A DNA stretch of 64,000 nt from Rhodospirillales bacterium (lineage in GTDB: Bacteria; Pseudomonadota; Alphaproteobacteria; Rhodospirillales; Defluviicoccaceae): the NCBI GenBank assembly GCA_016712595.1, contig JADJQT010000002.1, forward strand, positions 930,001 to 994,000. The letters run 5' to 3'. A program made the position numbers and the translations under genes. The stretch's first letter is position 1, and each line of letters starts with the position of its first letter. The notes below the pieces were generated by a model. The model had not been told where the DNA came from. It ran no database searches and saw only the letters and a list, made by a program, of their open reading frames with translations. Of this stretch, positions 29,021 to 38,626 are shown one piece after another.

Positions 29021-29224
29021 GTGCGCGCTTCCAGAAACAGTCTCGGCCGGATCCTGTGTGTCCTGCCGGCGGTGCTGGTCGCCGCCTGCGGGCTCCAGCC
29101 GGATCCGCCGCCGCAGTTCGATTCGACGGACTTCGCCGGCACGGGCAAGGAGATGGCACGATGCATGGAATTCGCCTCGCAATCGACCTGCGAGAATGAA
29201 ATCTGGGGCGGAGGCGAAAACTGA
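29021..29224 (+). CDS. small predicted lipoprotein
   Basis: 67 residues from GTG 29021 with AAGGAG at good spacing. The N-terminus is basic (RASRNSLGR), followed by a hydrophobic segment and the lipobox LVAAC (C23), so the mature product is a 45-residue lipid-anchored peptide with two cysteines (RCMEF, STCENE). A TATAAT at 28976-28981 could be its own -10 element. I do not recognise the family; similar tiny lipoproteins are common in alphaproteobacteria. Confidence 0.7.
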   Translation: MRASRNSLGRILCVLPAVLVAACGLQPDPPPQFDSTDFAGTGKEMARCMEFASQSTCENEIWGGGEN

Positions 29225-29269
29225 GGTCGCGCCGCCGCGCCGTGGAGCCGAACGCGGTCCGCGGCCGGC

Positions 29270-30583
29270 TCAAGGTTGGGAAAGGCCCAGATCCTCGGGA
29301 CGCAGCCGTCCAACTGCCTGCAGGAGGCGGAACGCGGATAGCGTTTCGTCGCCGCTGGCCTGGGTCAGGCTGATGCGGGCGTTATAGACCTCGTTTTCGG
29401 CATCGAGAACGTTGATCACCGTCTCCCGGCCGGCCTCCCGCAGCTTGTGGCGGGCATCGAAGACCTCGGAGGCGATGGCCACCGCGTTGTCCAGCAGTTC
29501 GACCCGCCGGCGCGCCGTTGCCCAATCGTTCCACGCCAGCCGGGTTTCCTCGTCGAGTTTGCGGGCGAGCAAATCGTGGTTCTCGCGTGCGACTTTGTAA
29601 TCGAGGCCGGCCTGTTTCAGCCCCGCCGCCGTGGAGAAGCCGCTGAACAGATTCCACCGGGCGCTCAGGACCACCGAGGCGTCGGTGCGCGTGCCCTGCA
29701 CCAGGTCGTTATCGTTCTCGCGGTCGGCGCGCGCGACGATGTCGAGGGTCGGATAGTACTCCGAACGCACGAGGCGCTTTTTCTCGTCAGCGATGGCGAC
29801 GTTGGCGAGACTCGAGTCGATCGCCGGGTTTTCCTGGCGTGCCAGCTCCAGAGTCTGAGCCAGATCGCCGGGCAGAAGACCCGTCGGCGTCTGGGGCGCG
29901 GTCATTGCGCCGATTTCCGGCGGGTGGCCGAAGACTTGGATATATCGCGTGGTCGCGTCGGCGAGTCCACCTTCGAAGCCGACGCGCCGCTCCTTGGCGA
30001 CCTGGAGCCGCGACTTCGCCTGCAAGACGTCGACGGCGATGCCCGAGCCTCGTTGGACTCGTTCGTCCTCGAGCCGGAGCTGATGCATGATCGTGGTCTC
30101 GCTCTCCCGGGCAAGGTCGACGAGCCGGTTCTGGCGCAGCACCTCGATGTAGGCGCTGATCCCTTCGAACAGTACCGCCTGGACCGTGCCGGCGAGGGTG
30201 AATTCCGCCACCTCGAGGTTGAGGCGCGCCGAGCGGATCTGCGAGGGGGTGGCGAAGCCGTCGAACACCTTCTGGGTGAGTTGGGCGCCCGCGACCTGGG
30301 CGATGGTCGACCAGGCGCCACCACCCTGGCTTTTCAGCACCGGGCTGTCGATGTATTGCGGACCGGATTCGCCGAAAATGTCGAGCTTGGGCAGATATCC
30401 GGAAAATGCTCGACGCACGCCTTCGTCCGCCGCCTGCGCCGAGCGTTCACCGGCGCGGATCTCGGGATGTGAGACGAGCAGGCCTTCGAGTTCGCCGTTC
30501 AGCGATTGCGCGCGCAGGTCTGGGGCTCCGAGCAAGCACGCGAATGCCACTGTCGACAAAGCAAGGACGAAAAATCGGCCCAA
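29270..30583 (-). CDS. TolC family outer membrane efflux protein
   Basis: 437 residues starting at TTG 30583 with AAGGGGG upstream. An N-terminal signal peptide (FFVLALSTVAFACLLGAPDLRA) precedes the outer membrane efflux repeats: YLPKLDIFGESG and YYPTLDIVARADREND are the two pseudo-repeats of TolC, together with NLFSGFSTAAGL and long alpha-helical stretches. It should form a trimeric outer-membrane duct for a type I secretion or RND efflux system. No inner-membrane or adaptor partner lies next to it, so its partner must be elsewhere. Confidence 0.93.
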   Translation of the reverse strand: MGRFFVLALSTVAFACLLGAPDLRAQSLNGELEGLLVSHPEIRAGERSAQAADEGVRRAFSGYLPKLDIFGESGPQYIDSPVLKSQGGGAWSTIAQVAGAQLTQKVFDGFATPSQIRSARLNLEVAEFTLAGTVQAVLFEGISAYIEVLRQNRLVDLARESETTIMHQLRLEDERVQRGSGIAVDVLQAKSRLQVAKERRVGFEGGLADATTRYIQVFGHPPEIGAMTAPQTPTGLLPGDLAQTLELARQENPAIDSSLANVAIADEKKRLVRSEYYPTLDIVARADRENDNDLVQGTRTDASVVLSARWNLFSGFSTAAGLKQAGLDYKVARENHDLLARKLDEETRLAWNDWATARRRVELLDNAVAIASEVFDARHKLREAGRETVINVLDAENEVYNARISLTQASGDETLSAFRLLQAVGRLRPEDLGLSQP

Positions 30584-30750
30584 GGCGCCCCCTTCTGGGC
30601 CGGTCTTTGCTGACCGACCGCGGGAACTCTACCCGTATGGGTATGGGGCGTCAAAGTCGCTTGGCTGTCAATCCCTTGAAGGCGAGAGGGGTGCTGCTTT
30701 TGAAGCGCGTCGGCGTCGTTTGGAAATGAGGCTGGTCGACGCGGCAAGGA

Positions 30751-33700
30751 TCACGTGTCCCCGAAGCCGCCACCACCGGGCGTTTCGATGATAAACTGAT
30801 CATTCACGCGCATTTCCACCCGATCGGTGCCGGAAAGACACTCGCTCCGGCCATCGGCGCGGACAATGCTGTTCCGTCCGGTCGCGCCCGGCGAGCCGCC
30901 GGCGAGACCGAACGGTGGGACGCGTCGATGACCCGAGAGAATCGCCGCGGTCATGGGCTCGAGAAACGCGATTCGCCGTACCACCCCACAGCCGCCGCGC
31001 CGCCGTCCGTCGCCACCCGAGCCGTGACGGATGCGGAACTCGCGCAACAGGACGGGAAAGCGCCATTCGAGCACTTCCGGATCGGTGAGCCGGGTGTTGG
31101 TCATGTGCGTGTGCACGGCGTCCGCGCCGTCGAAATCGGCGCCGGCGCCGGCGCCGCCGCAGATTGTCTCGTAATACTGGTGGCGATCGTTGCCGAACGT
31201 GAAGTTGTTCATCGTTCCCTGAGCGCTCGCAAGGACGCCGAGGGCGCCGTAGAGCGCGTCGGTGATCGCCTGCGAGGTCTCGACATTGCCGGCGACGACG
31301 GCAGCGGGATAGCGAGGCCGCAGCATCGAGCCTTCGGGGATGACGATGGTAAGCGGCTTGAGACAACCGGCGTTGAGCGGGATGTCATCGTCGATCAGGG
31401 TGCGGAAGACGTAGAGCACCGCCGCCTTGGCGACCGCTGGCGGGGCGTTGAAGTTGCTCGCCAGCTCGCCCGAGGTGCCGGTGAAGTCAATGCACGCCGA
31501 GCGGGCGGCGGAATCGATGCGGATGGCGACGCGGATCATGCTGCCGTCATCCATCTCGCTGGCGAAGCTGCCGTCGCTGAGGACGCCAATGACCCGGCGG
31601 ACCTGCTCTTCGGCGTTCTCCTGGACGTGGCGCATGTAGGCGTGAACGACGTCGAGGCCGAAGTCGGCCACCATTCGCCGCAGCTCCTGGGCACCCTTTT
31701 CGTTGGCTGCGGCCTGCGCCCGGAAGTCGGCGAGGTTCTGGTTTGGGTTGCGCGCCGGGTAGCGTCCGGAGGCGAGCAGGGCACGCAGTTCGGTCTCGCG
31801 GAACCGACCCTGCGCGATCAGGGTGAAGTCGTCGATGAGCACTCCTTCCTCGTCGACGGTGCGGCTGTCGGGTGGCATCGAGCCGGGGGTGATGCCGCCG
31901 ATGTCGGCGTGATGGCCGCGCGATGCGACGAAGAACAGGATCTTGACGCCAGCATCGTCGAAGACCGGGGTGATGACGGTGACGTCCGGCAGATGGGTGC
32001 CGCCGTTGTAGGGGGCGTTGAGCATGTAGACGTCGCCGGCGGCCATCGTCCCGGCGCGCTCGCGGATTACCGTCTCGATGCTCTCGCCCATCGAGCCGAG
32101 ATGCACGGGCAGGTGCGGCGCGTTGGCGACCAGTCCGCCCGCGGCATCAAACACCGCGCACGAAAAGTCCAATCGCTCCTTGATGTTGACGGATTGCGCG
32201 GTGTTGGCGAGCACCGCGCCCATCTGCTCGGCAATCGACATGAACAGATTGTTGAACACCTCGAGCATCACCGGATCGGCCGCGGTGCCGATGGCGTGGG
32301 CCGGCCGGCGCGGCGCGGCGCGGGTGAGCAGCAGGTGGCCGAGACGGTTCACTTCGGCGCGCCAGCCCGGCTCGAGGACCGTCGTCGCGTTGGTCTCGAC
32401 GAGGATTGCCGGACCGTCGATCACCGCGCCCGGCGCGAGCGCGGCGCGATCCCAGATCGGCGTCCTCTTCCAGCCGCGGGCAAACCAGACGCCAGCGTGC
32501 TCGATCGGTCGTGCCGGCGGGTGGTCAGGACGCGGCGGTGCGTCGGCATCGAGGCCGGTTGCGCCACCACCGATCGCCTCGGCCGCCAGCGCCTCGACGA
32601 TGATCGGCCGTCCGGCCATGGTGAACCCAAAGCGCTGGTGGTGCAGCGCCTCGAACGCCGCGATCATCTCGGCCGCCGTGGAGAAGGCGATCGGCAATGG
32701 CGTATCCGTGCCCTGATAGCGCAGATGCGCTTGGCGTACGAGGGTGATCACGTCCGTGGCGATGCCCTGGCGGGCGACCTTGGCACGGGCGTCGTCGGCG
32801 AGGGCGGCGAGCCTTGCGGTCAGCTCAGGCATGCACGCGGCGGTTAGCTCGACCTCGATCGCCCCTTCGCGCAATGCGCGGACATCGGCGAGCCCCATGC
32901 CATAGGCGGACAGCACGCCGGCCAGCGGATGGATGAGCACGCGGGTCATGCCGAGCGTATCGGCGATGGCGCAGGCATGCTGACCGCCGGCGCCGCCGAA
33001 GCAGTTCAACACGTAGCGGGTGATATCGTAGCCGCGCTGCACCGAGATCTGCTTGATCGCGTTCGCCATGTTTTCGACCGCGATCTTGAGAAACCCTTCG
33101 GCGATGTCCTCGGGCGTACGCACGGCACCGCTTTCGGCGGCGATGCGCGCGGCGAGGTCGGCGAACTTGCGCCGGACAACTGCGTCGTCGAGCGGCTGAT
33201 CGCCGGTAGAGCCGAAGACGGCGGGAAAGTGAGCCGGACGGATGCGCCCGAGCATGACGTTGGCGTCGGTGACACTGAGCGGCCCGCCGTGGCCGTAGCA
33301 GGCGGGCCCGGGCTCGGCGCCGGCGGATTGCGGGCCGACGCGAAAGCGGGTGCCGTCGAAGGACAGGATGGAGCCGCCCCCCGCCGCCACCGTGTGGATG
33401 TGCATCATCGGCGCGCGCAGGCGCACGCCCGCCACTTGGGTTTCGAAGCTGCGCTCGAAGGTGCCGTCGTAGTGGGTCACATCGGTCGACGTGCCGCCCA
33501 TATCGAAGCCGATGACCTTGGCAAAGCCGGCAGCCTCGGCCGTGCGCGCCATGCCGACAACCCCGCCCGCGGGTCCCGAGAGGATCGAATCCCGGCCCTG
33601 GAACAGATGGGCGTCGGTCAGTCCGCCGTTCGATTGCATGAACATCAGCGGGACCTCGCCGAGTTCCGCCGCGATGGCATCGACGTAGCGGCGCAGGATC

Positions 33701-34344
33701 GGTGAGAGATAGGCATCGACGACGGTGGTATCGCCGCGCGAGACCAGCTTCATCAGCGGGCTGGTCTCATGGCTGGTGGAGACCTGGGTGAAGCCGAGCG
33801 CGCGCGCCATCGCCGCCAGCCGCGCCTCGTGCTGGGTGTAGCGGTAGCCGTGCATCAGCACGATGGCGATGGAGCGGATGCCGGCCTCGTGCGCCGCGAT
33901 CAGGGCGGCGCGGGCGCCGTCGGCGTCCAGCGGCGTCAGCACGCGGCCGGCAGCGTCCACCCGCTCGTCGATCTCGATTACCCGTTCGTAGAGCATGGAC
34001 GGCAGGACGATCTGGCGGGCGAACAGCTTCGGGCGGTTCTGATAGCCGATGCGCAGCGCGTCGGCGAAGCCGCGGGTGATCGCCAGGGCTACCCTCTCGC
34101 CCTTGCGTTCGAGCAGCGCGTTGGTTGCCACCGTCGTGCCCATCTTGACCACGGCGATCCGCTCGGCCGGGATCGGCTCGTCCGCCGCCAGGCCCAGCAC
34201 CGCGCGAATCCCGGCGATCGCCGCATCGCCATAGCACCGCGGGTTCTCGGAGAGCATCTTGCGGGTGACGATGGCGCCGTCCGGTGCGCGCGCGACGATA
34301 TCGGTGAACGTACCGCCACGATCGATCCAGAACTGCCACGTCAT
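30751..34344 (-). CDS. 5-oxoprolinase / hydantoinase, fused HyuA-HyuB
   Basis: 1197 residues, the length of a fused ATP-dependent 5-oxoprolinase (EC 3.5.2.9). The N-terminal HyuA half (~1-690) shows FWIDRGGTFTDIVA, MGTTVATNALLERKG and IGFDMGGTSTDVTHYDG, the ATPase-fold motifs; the HyuB half begins near DPVMLEVFNNLFMSIAEQMG and includes LPVHLGSMGESI and ASRGHHADIGGITPGSMPP. It would hydrolyse 5-oxo-L-proline or a related cyclic amide using ATP. It is the last gene of a minus-strand unit with an SDR (27 bp upstream) and an acyl-CoA ligase, so the natural substrate may be a different cyclic amide or a ketone carboxylated by the acetone-carboxylase-related family. Confidence 0.93.
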   Translation of the reverse strand: MTWQFWIDRGGTFTDIVARAPDGAIVTRKMLSENPRCYGDAAIAGIRAVLGLAADEPIPAERIAVVKMGTTVATNALLERKGERVALAITRGFADALRIGYQNRPKLFARQIVLPSMLYERVIEIDERVDAAGRVLTPLDADGARAALIAAHEAGIRSIAIVLMHGYRYTQHEARLAAMARALGFTQVSTSHETSPLMKLVSRGDTTVVDAYLSPILRRYVDAIAAELGEVPLMFMQSNGGLTDAHLFQGRDSILSGPAGGVVGMARTAEAAGFAKVIGFDMGGTSTDVTHYDGTFERSFETQVAGVRLRAPMMHIHTVAAGGGSILSFDGTRFRVGPQSAGAEPGPACYGHGGPLSVTDANVMLGRIRPAHFPAVFGSTGDQPLDDAVVRRKFADLAARIAAESGAVRTPEDIAEGFLKIAVENMANAIKQISVQRGYDITRYVLNCFGGAGGQHACAIADTLGMTRVLIHPLAGVLSAYGMGLADVRALREGAIEVELTAACMPELTARLAALADDARAKVARQGIATDVITLVRQAHLRYQGTDTPLPIAFSTAAEMIAAFEALHHQRFGFTMAGRPIIVEALAAEAIGGGATGLDADAPPRPDHPPARPIEHAGVWFARGWKRTPIWDRAALAPGAVIDGPAILVETNATTVLEPGWRAEVNRLGHLLLTRAAPRRPAHAIGTAADPVMLEVFNNLFMSIAEQMGAVLANTAQSVNIKERLDFSCAVFDAAGGLVANAPHLPVHLGSMGESIETVIRERAGTMAAGDVYMLNAPYNGGTHLPDVTVITPVFDDAGVKILFFVASRGHHADIGGITPGSMPPDSRTVDEEGVLIDDFTLIAQGRFRETELRALLASGRYPARNPNQNLADFRAQAAANEKGAQELRRMVADFGLDVVHAYMRHVQENAEEQVRRVIGVLSDGSFASEMDDGSMIRVAIRIDSAARSACIDFTGTSGELASNFNAPPAVAKAAVLYVFRTLIDDDIPLNAGCLKPLTIVIPEGSMLRPRYPAAVVAGNVETSQAITDALYGALGVLASAQGTMNNFTFGNDRHQYYETICGGAGAGADFDGADAVHTHMTNTRLTDPEVLEWRFPVLLREFRIRHGSGGDGRRRGGCGVVRRIAFLEPMTAAILSGHRRVPPFGLAGGSPGATGRNSIVRADGRSECLSGTDRVEMRVNDQFIIETPGGGGFGDT

Positions 34345-34371
34345 CGCGTCATGCCGGGCGCAAGGGGCAGC

Positions 34372-35175
34372 TCAGGCGAAGCGCAGGGTGAGGCCGCCGT
34401 CGACGTTGAGCGCGACGCCGGTGACGTATTTCGCCTCGTCGGAAGCGAGATAAAGGGCGGCATGGGCGGTATCCCAGGCGTCGCCCATGTGACCCATCGG
34501 GCATTGCGCATCGCGCGTTGCGATCAGCGTATCGATATCGCCTTCCTCGCCGTAGACGGTCGTCAACGCCTTGTGCACCAGTGGGGTGTTCATCAGGCCC
34601 GGGCAGACGCAGTTGGCGCGAATGCCCTTGGGCGCGTACTGGACGGCGATGCTGCGGGTCAGCGAGATCATCGCGCCCTTGCTGGCGCCGTAAAGGCCAT
34701 AGTTCACACCGCACCAGCCCCAGGCGGCGATCGAGGCGTTATTGACGATCGCCCCCTTGCCCTGGCGTTCCATTACCGGCAGGACGTGCCGGCAGGTCAG
34801 CAGCGTGCTCTTCAGGTTGATCCGCAAAAGATCATCCCAGGCATTCTCGTCGAGTTCGACCGGTCCGCCGACGCGGGCGATGCCGACGTTGTTGATCAGG
34901 ATATCGATCCGCCCGAGCGCCTTGAGGCTGTCGTCGACGATGGCGGCGATCTGCGTGGCGTTGCTCACATCCGCCACCCGCGCCCGGAAACTGCCGCCTT
35001 CGGCCGCGATGATCGCGCGCGTTTCTTCCGCGGCGGCCTCGCTGCGATCGATGCCGATGACGTGCGCGCCCTCGCGGGCGAACAGCACCGCCATCGCCTT
35101 GCCGTTGCCCCACCCTGGTCCGACCGAGCCGCAGCCGGTGACGATGACCACCTTATCCTTCAACCGATCAGCCAT
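34372..35175 (-). CDS. SDR family oxidoreductase
   Basis: 267 residues from ATG 35175, which overlaps the end of the upstream ligase gene by 8 bp, implying translational coupling; the longer upstream frame is a shadow of the ligase. The glycine-rich cofactor motif is unusual (TGCGSVGPGWGNGKA, with an insertion). NNVGIARVGGP, the catalytic Ser in NNASIAAWGW, LYGASKGAM with Tyr/Lys, and CPGLMNTPL complete the short-chain dehydrogenase pattern. Its place between an acyl-CoA ligase and an oxoprolinase suggests oxidation of a hydroxyacyl intermediate. Confidence 0.9.
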   Translation of the reverse strand: MADRLKDKVVIVTGCGSVGPGWGNGKAMAVLFAREGAHVIGIDRSEAAAEETRAIIAAEGGSFRARVADVSNATQIAAIVDDSLKALGRIDILINNVGIARVGGPVELDENAWDDLLRINLKSTLLTCRHVLPVMERQGKGAIVNNASIAAWGWCGVNYGLYGASKGAMISLTRSIAVQYAPKGIRANCVCPGLMNTPLVHKALTTVYGEEGDIDTLIATRDAQCPMGHMGDAWDTAHAALYLASDEAKYVTGVALNVDGGLTLRFA

Positions 35176-36763
35176 GCCCGTCCTTGCCATCGGGGTTTGC
35201 CAGTTGTTTCCGCAATGCGGTCTTGAGCACCTTGCCGTAGTTGTTCTTGGGCAGGGAGTCCACGAAGATATAGCGTTTCGGGCGCTTGAACCGGGCGAGA
35301 TGATCGAGGCACAGGCGATCGAGCGCCCCTGGGTCGGCCTTGCAATCGCGGCTCTCCGAACGGGGCCCGGCCACGGAATCGCGCGTATCGAACGTGCGCT
35401 CGACGACGAAGGCGACGACCATCTCGCCCCAGTCGCGATCGGGCGCGCCGATGACGCTGACTTCGGACACCCCCGGATGGCGCAGCAGCACCTCTTCAAT
35501 CTCGCGGGGATAGATGTTGTTGCCGCCACTGATGATCAGATCCTTCGAGCGGTCCTTCAAGGTCAGGAACCCGTCTTGGTCGAACGCGCCGACATCGCCG
35601 GTGTGCAGCCAGCCGCCGCGCAGCGCCGCCGCGCTTGCGTTGGGATCGTGCCAATAGCCGGCCATGACCGGATCACCACGAACGAGCACCTCGCCGATCT
35701 CGTTTGGCTCAAGGCGCCGATCATCGGGATCTGCGATCATGACCTCGACGACGCTATGGGGCACGCCGACCGAGGCCAGGCGCTGCGCGTAACGCGGATG
35801 CGCCGTGTCCGCATGGCGGGCGCGGCTCAGCGCCGTGATCGTCATCGGACTTTCGCCCTGGCCGTAGATCTGCACCAGCTTGTTGCCGAGCACGCCGAGC
35901 GCGCGCCGGCAATCCTCGACATACATCGGCCCACCGCCGTAGACGATGGTCTTGAGATTTCGGGTATCGGCGCTGGCGGCCGCCGGGCTGTCGATCAGCC
36001 GGCGGACAATGGTCGGTGCGGCAAAGAACGCGGCGCCGGGATGGGCGGCGATCAGGGCGAAAAGCTCCTTGGCATCGAAGCTGCCCGACGGGGGAATGAC
36101 CTGCCGCGCCGCTGCCGCCACATGCGGCAGGATATAAAGGCCAGAGCCGTGCGACATCGGCGCCGGATGCAGCATCGCGTCGTTGCGATCGATCGAATCA
36201 ACGTCGATGAAATAGCTGGTGGTCATCGCCAGCAGATTGCGGTGGGTGAGCATCGCCCCTTTCGAGCGCCCGGTCGTGCCGCTGGTATAGAATAGCCAAG
36301 CGAGATCGTCCGGTGCCCGTTCGACCATCGCCATGGGCTCGCAGGCGGCGGCGGCGGCGTAGGCGCGGCCGTCGACCGCGATCACGCCGCGCAGCTCCGC
36401 CAGCCCCTTCGCCGCGGTGGCAACCGCGGGCTCAAGATCGGATGTCACCAAGCATATCCGTGCGCCCGCGTGCTCGAGAATAAAGGCGAGTTCGCGCGGA
36501 TGCAGCTTGGCGTTGATCGGCACCGCGGTAAAGCCGCCGTGCCAGCAGGCGAACAGCGCCTCGACGTAGGCGGCGCAGTTGCGCATGACGAGGGCGACGC
36601 GATCTCCCGGATGGAGCTTGAACGCGCGGCCGAGGCCAGCGGCGATCGCGGCGGCGCGCCGGGCGAGCGTGCGATAATCGGCGACGACCTCGCTGCCGAC
36701 GCAAACCGCCGGGCGCTCGCCATCGGCGCGACCCGCTCTCGCAAGAAGGTGGGCAAGGTTCAC
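35168..36763 (-). CDS. AMP-dependent acyl-CoA synthetase/ligase
   Basis: 531 residues from GTG 36763 (VNLAHLLARAGRADGERP), the point where family similarity begins; the open frame extends about 77 codons further upstream through arginine-rich sequence that is probably untranslated. Motifs of the ANL superfamily are clear: YTSGTTGRSKGAMLTHRN (P-loop), YGQGESPMT, LHTGDVGAFDQ, KDLIISGGNNIYPREIEE and the catalytic lysine region KNNYGKVLKTAL. It activates a carboxylic acid to its CoA thioester. First gene of the ligase-SDR-oxoprolinase operon. The acid is unknown. Confidence 0.93.
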   Translation of the reverse strand: MNLAHLLARAGRADGERPAVCVGSEVVADYRTLARRAAAIAAGLGRAFKLHPGDRVALVMRNCAAYVEALFACWHGGFTAVPINAKLHPRELAFILEHAGARICLVTSDLEPAVATAAKGLAELRGVIAVDGRAYAAAAACEPMAMVERAPDDLAWLFYTSGTTGRSKGAMLTHRNLLAMTTSYFIDVDSIDRNDAMLHPAPMSHGSGLYILPHVAAAARQVIPPSGSFDAKELFALIAAHPGAAFFAAPTIVRRLIDSPAAASADTRNLKTIVYGGGPMYVEDCRRALGVLGNKLVQIYGQGESPMTITALSRARHADTAHPRYAQRLASVGVPHSVVEVMIADPDDRRLEPNEIGEVLVRGDPVMAGYWHDPNASAAALRGGWLHTGDVGAFDQDGFLTLKDRSKDLIISGGNNIYPREIEEVLLRHPGVSEVSVIGAPDRDWGEMVVAFVVERTFDTRDSVAGPRSESRDCKADPGALDRLCLDHLARFKRPKRYIFVDSLPKNNYGKVLKTALRKQLANPDGKDGHG

Positions 36764-37079
36764 GGTCTCGGCCTTCGCAAATCTGGCACCGAAGGGATCG
36801 CTCCTTACCCGCGCCCCTCGGCGCCCGCCCCTGATCGCACACTCTGGCGGCACGTCCAGACCAACAACCCTACGACATTTCCATGGGCGCGGGTACGGGT
36901 TAACGGCGGGCGCCGCGATCCGCGCTTGGGCCCGAGAACGACGCGTCGCGGCGCCGGGGCGCGCGCGGCAAAAGCGTGCCGTGGCCGCCGCCACGCCCTA
37001 TGTTTGGCTTGTCCTTGCCGCGACTTGGCGGTTAGCGTCGGTGCGTGGCGGGCGGGGCCAAATTACCTGGGAAGAGATC
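36764..37079. other. divergent intergenic region
   Basis: 316 very GC-rich bases between the ligase (minus) and the aminotransferase (plus). It contains open frames in both directions that are only 5' extensions of the neighbours. Promoters for both units should be here; no clear operator was found. Confidence 0.5.
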
Positions 37080-38468
37080 ATGCCGTTCGACTTGCAGCAG
37101 ACGATAACCAGCCGCGGGGCAGAAAAGTTCGCGCTGTTCGACCGGTATCTCAATTCGCAGCTCGTCCGGGTCCTCAAGACCATCGGTTATGACGTCAATT
37201 ACGTGCGCGGCGAGGGTCCGTACCTGTTCGATGCCGCCGGTCACCGCTACCTCGATCTGCTGAGCGGCTTCGGCGTCTTCGCCGTCGGGCGAAACCATCC
37301 GGCGGTGGCGGCGGCGCTGCGCCAGGTTCTCGACGCCCAGATCGCCGGCCTCGTGCAGATGGACGTCTCGCTTCTCGCCGGCCTGCTCGCCGAGCAACTG
37401 ATCGCTCGCATGCCGTGGCTCGACAAGGCGTTCTTCTGCAATTCCGGCGCCGAGGCGGTCGAGGGGGCGATCAAGTTCGCCCGCGCCGCCACCCGCCGGA
37501 GCAAAATTGTCTTTTGCGATCACGCCTTTCACGGTCTGACCATGGGCGCGCTCTCGTTGAATGGCGATGATCTGTTCCGCACCGGCTTCGAGCCGTTCAT
37601 CGGCGGATGTGTGCGTGTGCCGTTCAACGACCTTGCGGCGCTGGAGCGCGAGCTCAAGGCCGGCAATGTCGCCGCCTTCGTCTTCGAGCCAGTCCAGGGC
37701 AAGGGGGTGAACCTGCCGGCGGAGGGCTACCTCGCGGACGCCCAGAGCCTGTGCCGCAAGCATGGCGCGCTGTTCGTCGCCGACGAGATCCAGACCGGGC
37801 TTGGCCGCACCGGCCGCTTCATCGCCTGCGAGCACTGGGGGCTCGAGCCCGACATGGTGCTGCTCGCCAAGGCGCTTTCCGGCGGCTTCGCCCCGGTCGG
37901 CGCCATCGTCATGCGCAAGGCGATCTTCGATAAGATGTTCGATCGCATGGATCGTGCGGTGGTACACGGCTCGACCTTCTCGAAGAACGACATGGCGATG
38001 GCCGCCGGCCTTGCCACCTTGGCCATCTTCGATGACGAAAGGCTCATTGACCGCGCGGCCGCGGCGGGCGAAGGCCTGATCGCTGCCTTGCGCCAGCGGC
38101 TCGCCGGCTTCGAGTTCGTGCATGCGGTGCGTGGCAAGGGGATGATGATCGCCATCGAGTTCGGGCCGCCGAAGAGCCTGAAGCTGAAGGCCTCCTACGC
38201 GCTGCTCGACAAGGCGAACAAGGGGCTGTTCTGCCAGCTCGTGCTCATCCCGCTATTCCAGCGCCATCGCATCCTGGCGCAGGTCGCCGGGCACAACATG
38301 CCGGTGATCAAGCTGTTGCCGCCGCTGGTGGTAAGCGACGCGGACATCCACTGGACCGTCGAGGCGTTCGTCGACGTCATCGGCGAGGCCCATGCGCTGG
38401 GCGCCGTCTGGGATCTCGGCCGCACGCTGGTCGGACATGCGCTCAAGAGCAAGGCGGGAGCGGCTTAG
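37080..38468 (+). CDS. class III aminotransferase, HpnO-like
   Basis: 462 residues from ATG 37080 with GGAAGAG upstream. A PLP-dependent class III (ornithine/GABA type) aminotransferase: GFGVFAVGRNHP, CNSGAEAVEGAIKFARAATRR, VADEIQTGLGRTGRF with the PLP-binding Asp, and LAKALSGGFAPVGA with the Schiff-base lysine. The C-terminal part (KANKGLFCQLVLIPLFQRHRIL, VAGHNMPVIKLLPPLV) closely resembles, from memory, the HpnO group that makes aminobacteriohopanetriol in hopanoid producers. No other hopanoid gene is present in the window, so the HpnO role is an inference; another diamine or amino acid substrate is possible. Confidence 0.85.
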   Translation: MPFDLQQTITSRGAEKFALFDRYLNSQLVRVLKTIGYDVNYVRGEGPYLFDAAGHRYLDLLSGFGVFAVGRNHPAVAAALRQVLDAQIAGLVQMDVSLLAGLLAEQLIARMPWLDKAFFCNSGAEAVEGAIKFARAATRRSKIVFCDHAFHGLTMGALSLNGDDLFRTGFEPFIGGCVRVPFNDLAALERELKAGNVAAFVFEPVQGKGVNLPAEGYLADAQSLCRKHGALFVADEIQTGLGRTGRFIACEHWGLEPDMVLLAKALSGGFAPVGAIVMRKAIFDKMFDRMDRAVVHGSTFSKNDMAMAAGLATLAIFDDERLIDRAAAAGEGLIAALRQRLAGFEFVHAVRGKGMMIAIEFGPPKSLKLKASYALLDKANKGLFCQLVLIPLFQRHRILAQVAGHNMPVIKLLPPLVVSDADIHWTVEAFVDVIGEAHALGAVWDLGRTLVGHALKSKAGAA

Positions 38469-38626
38469 ACGTTTGCGCTGTGCCGCGGATTCGCCCGGCG
38501 CCGTTGATCGGGACCATCGGCGTAGCCGAGGCCGGCCTTAATCTTAGCGGAATTTACAAGCAGTTATGCCACTGCTGGCGATCCAGCACGCGGGCCTCGC
38601 GGGATTGAGGTAAGAGAATCGTCACG

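Noticed and set aside
30928..32847. 639-codon plus-strand frame opposite the 5-oxoprolinase gene
   Set aside because: Shadow of the real minus-strand gene; Arg/Asp/Gly/Val-rich without motifs. The same holds for 33769-35226 and 34742-36295.
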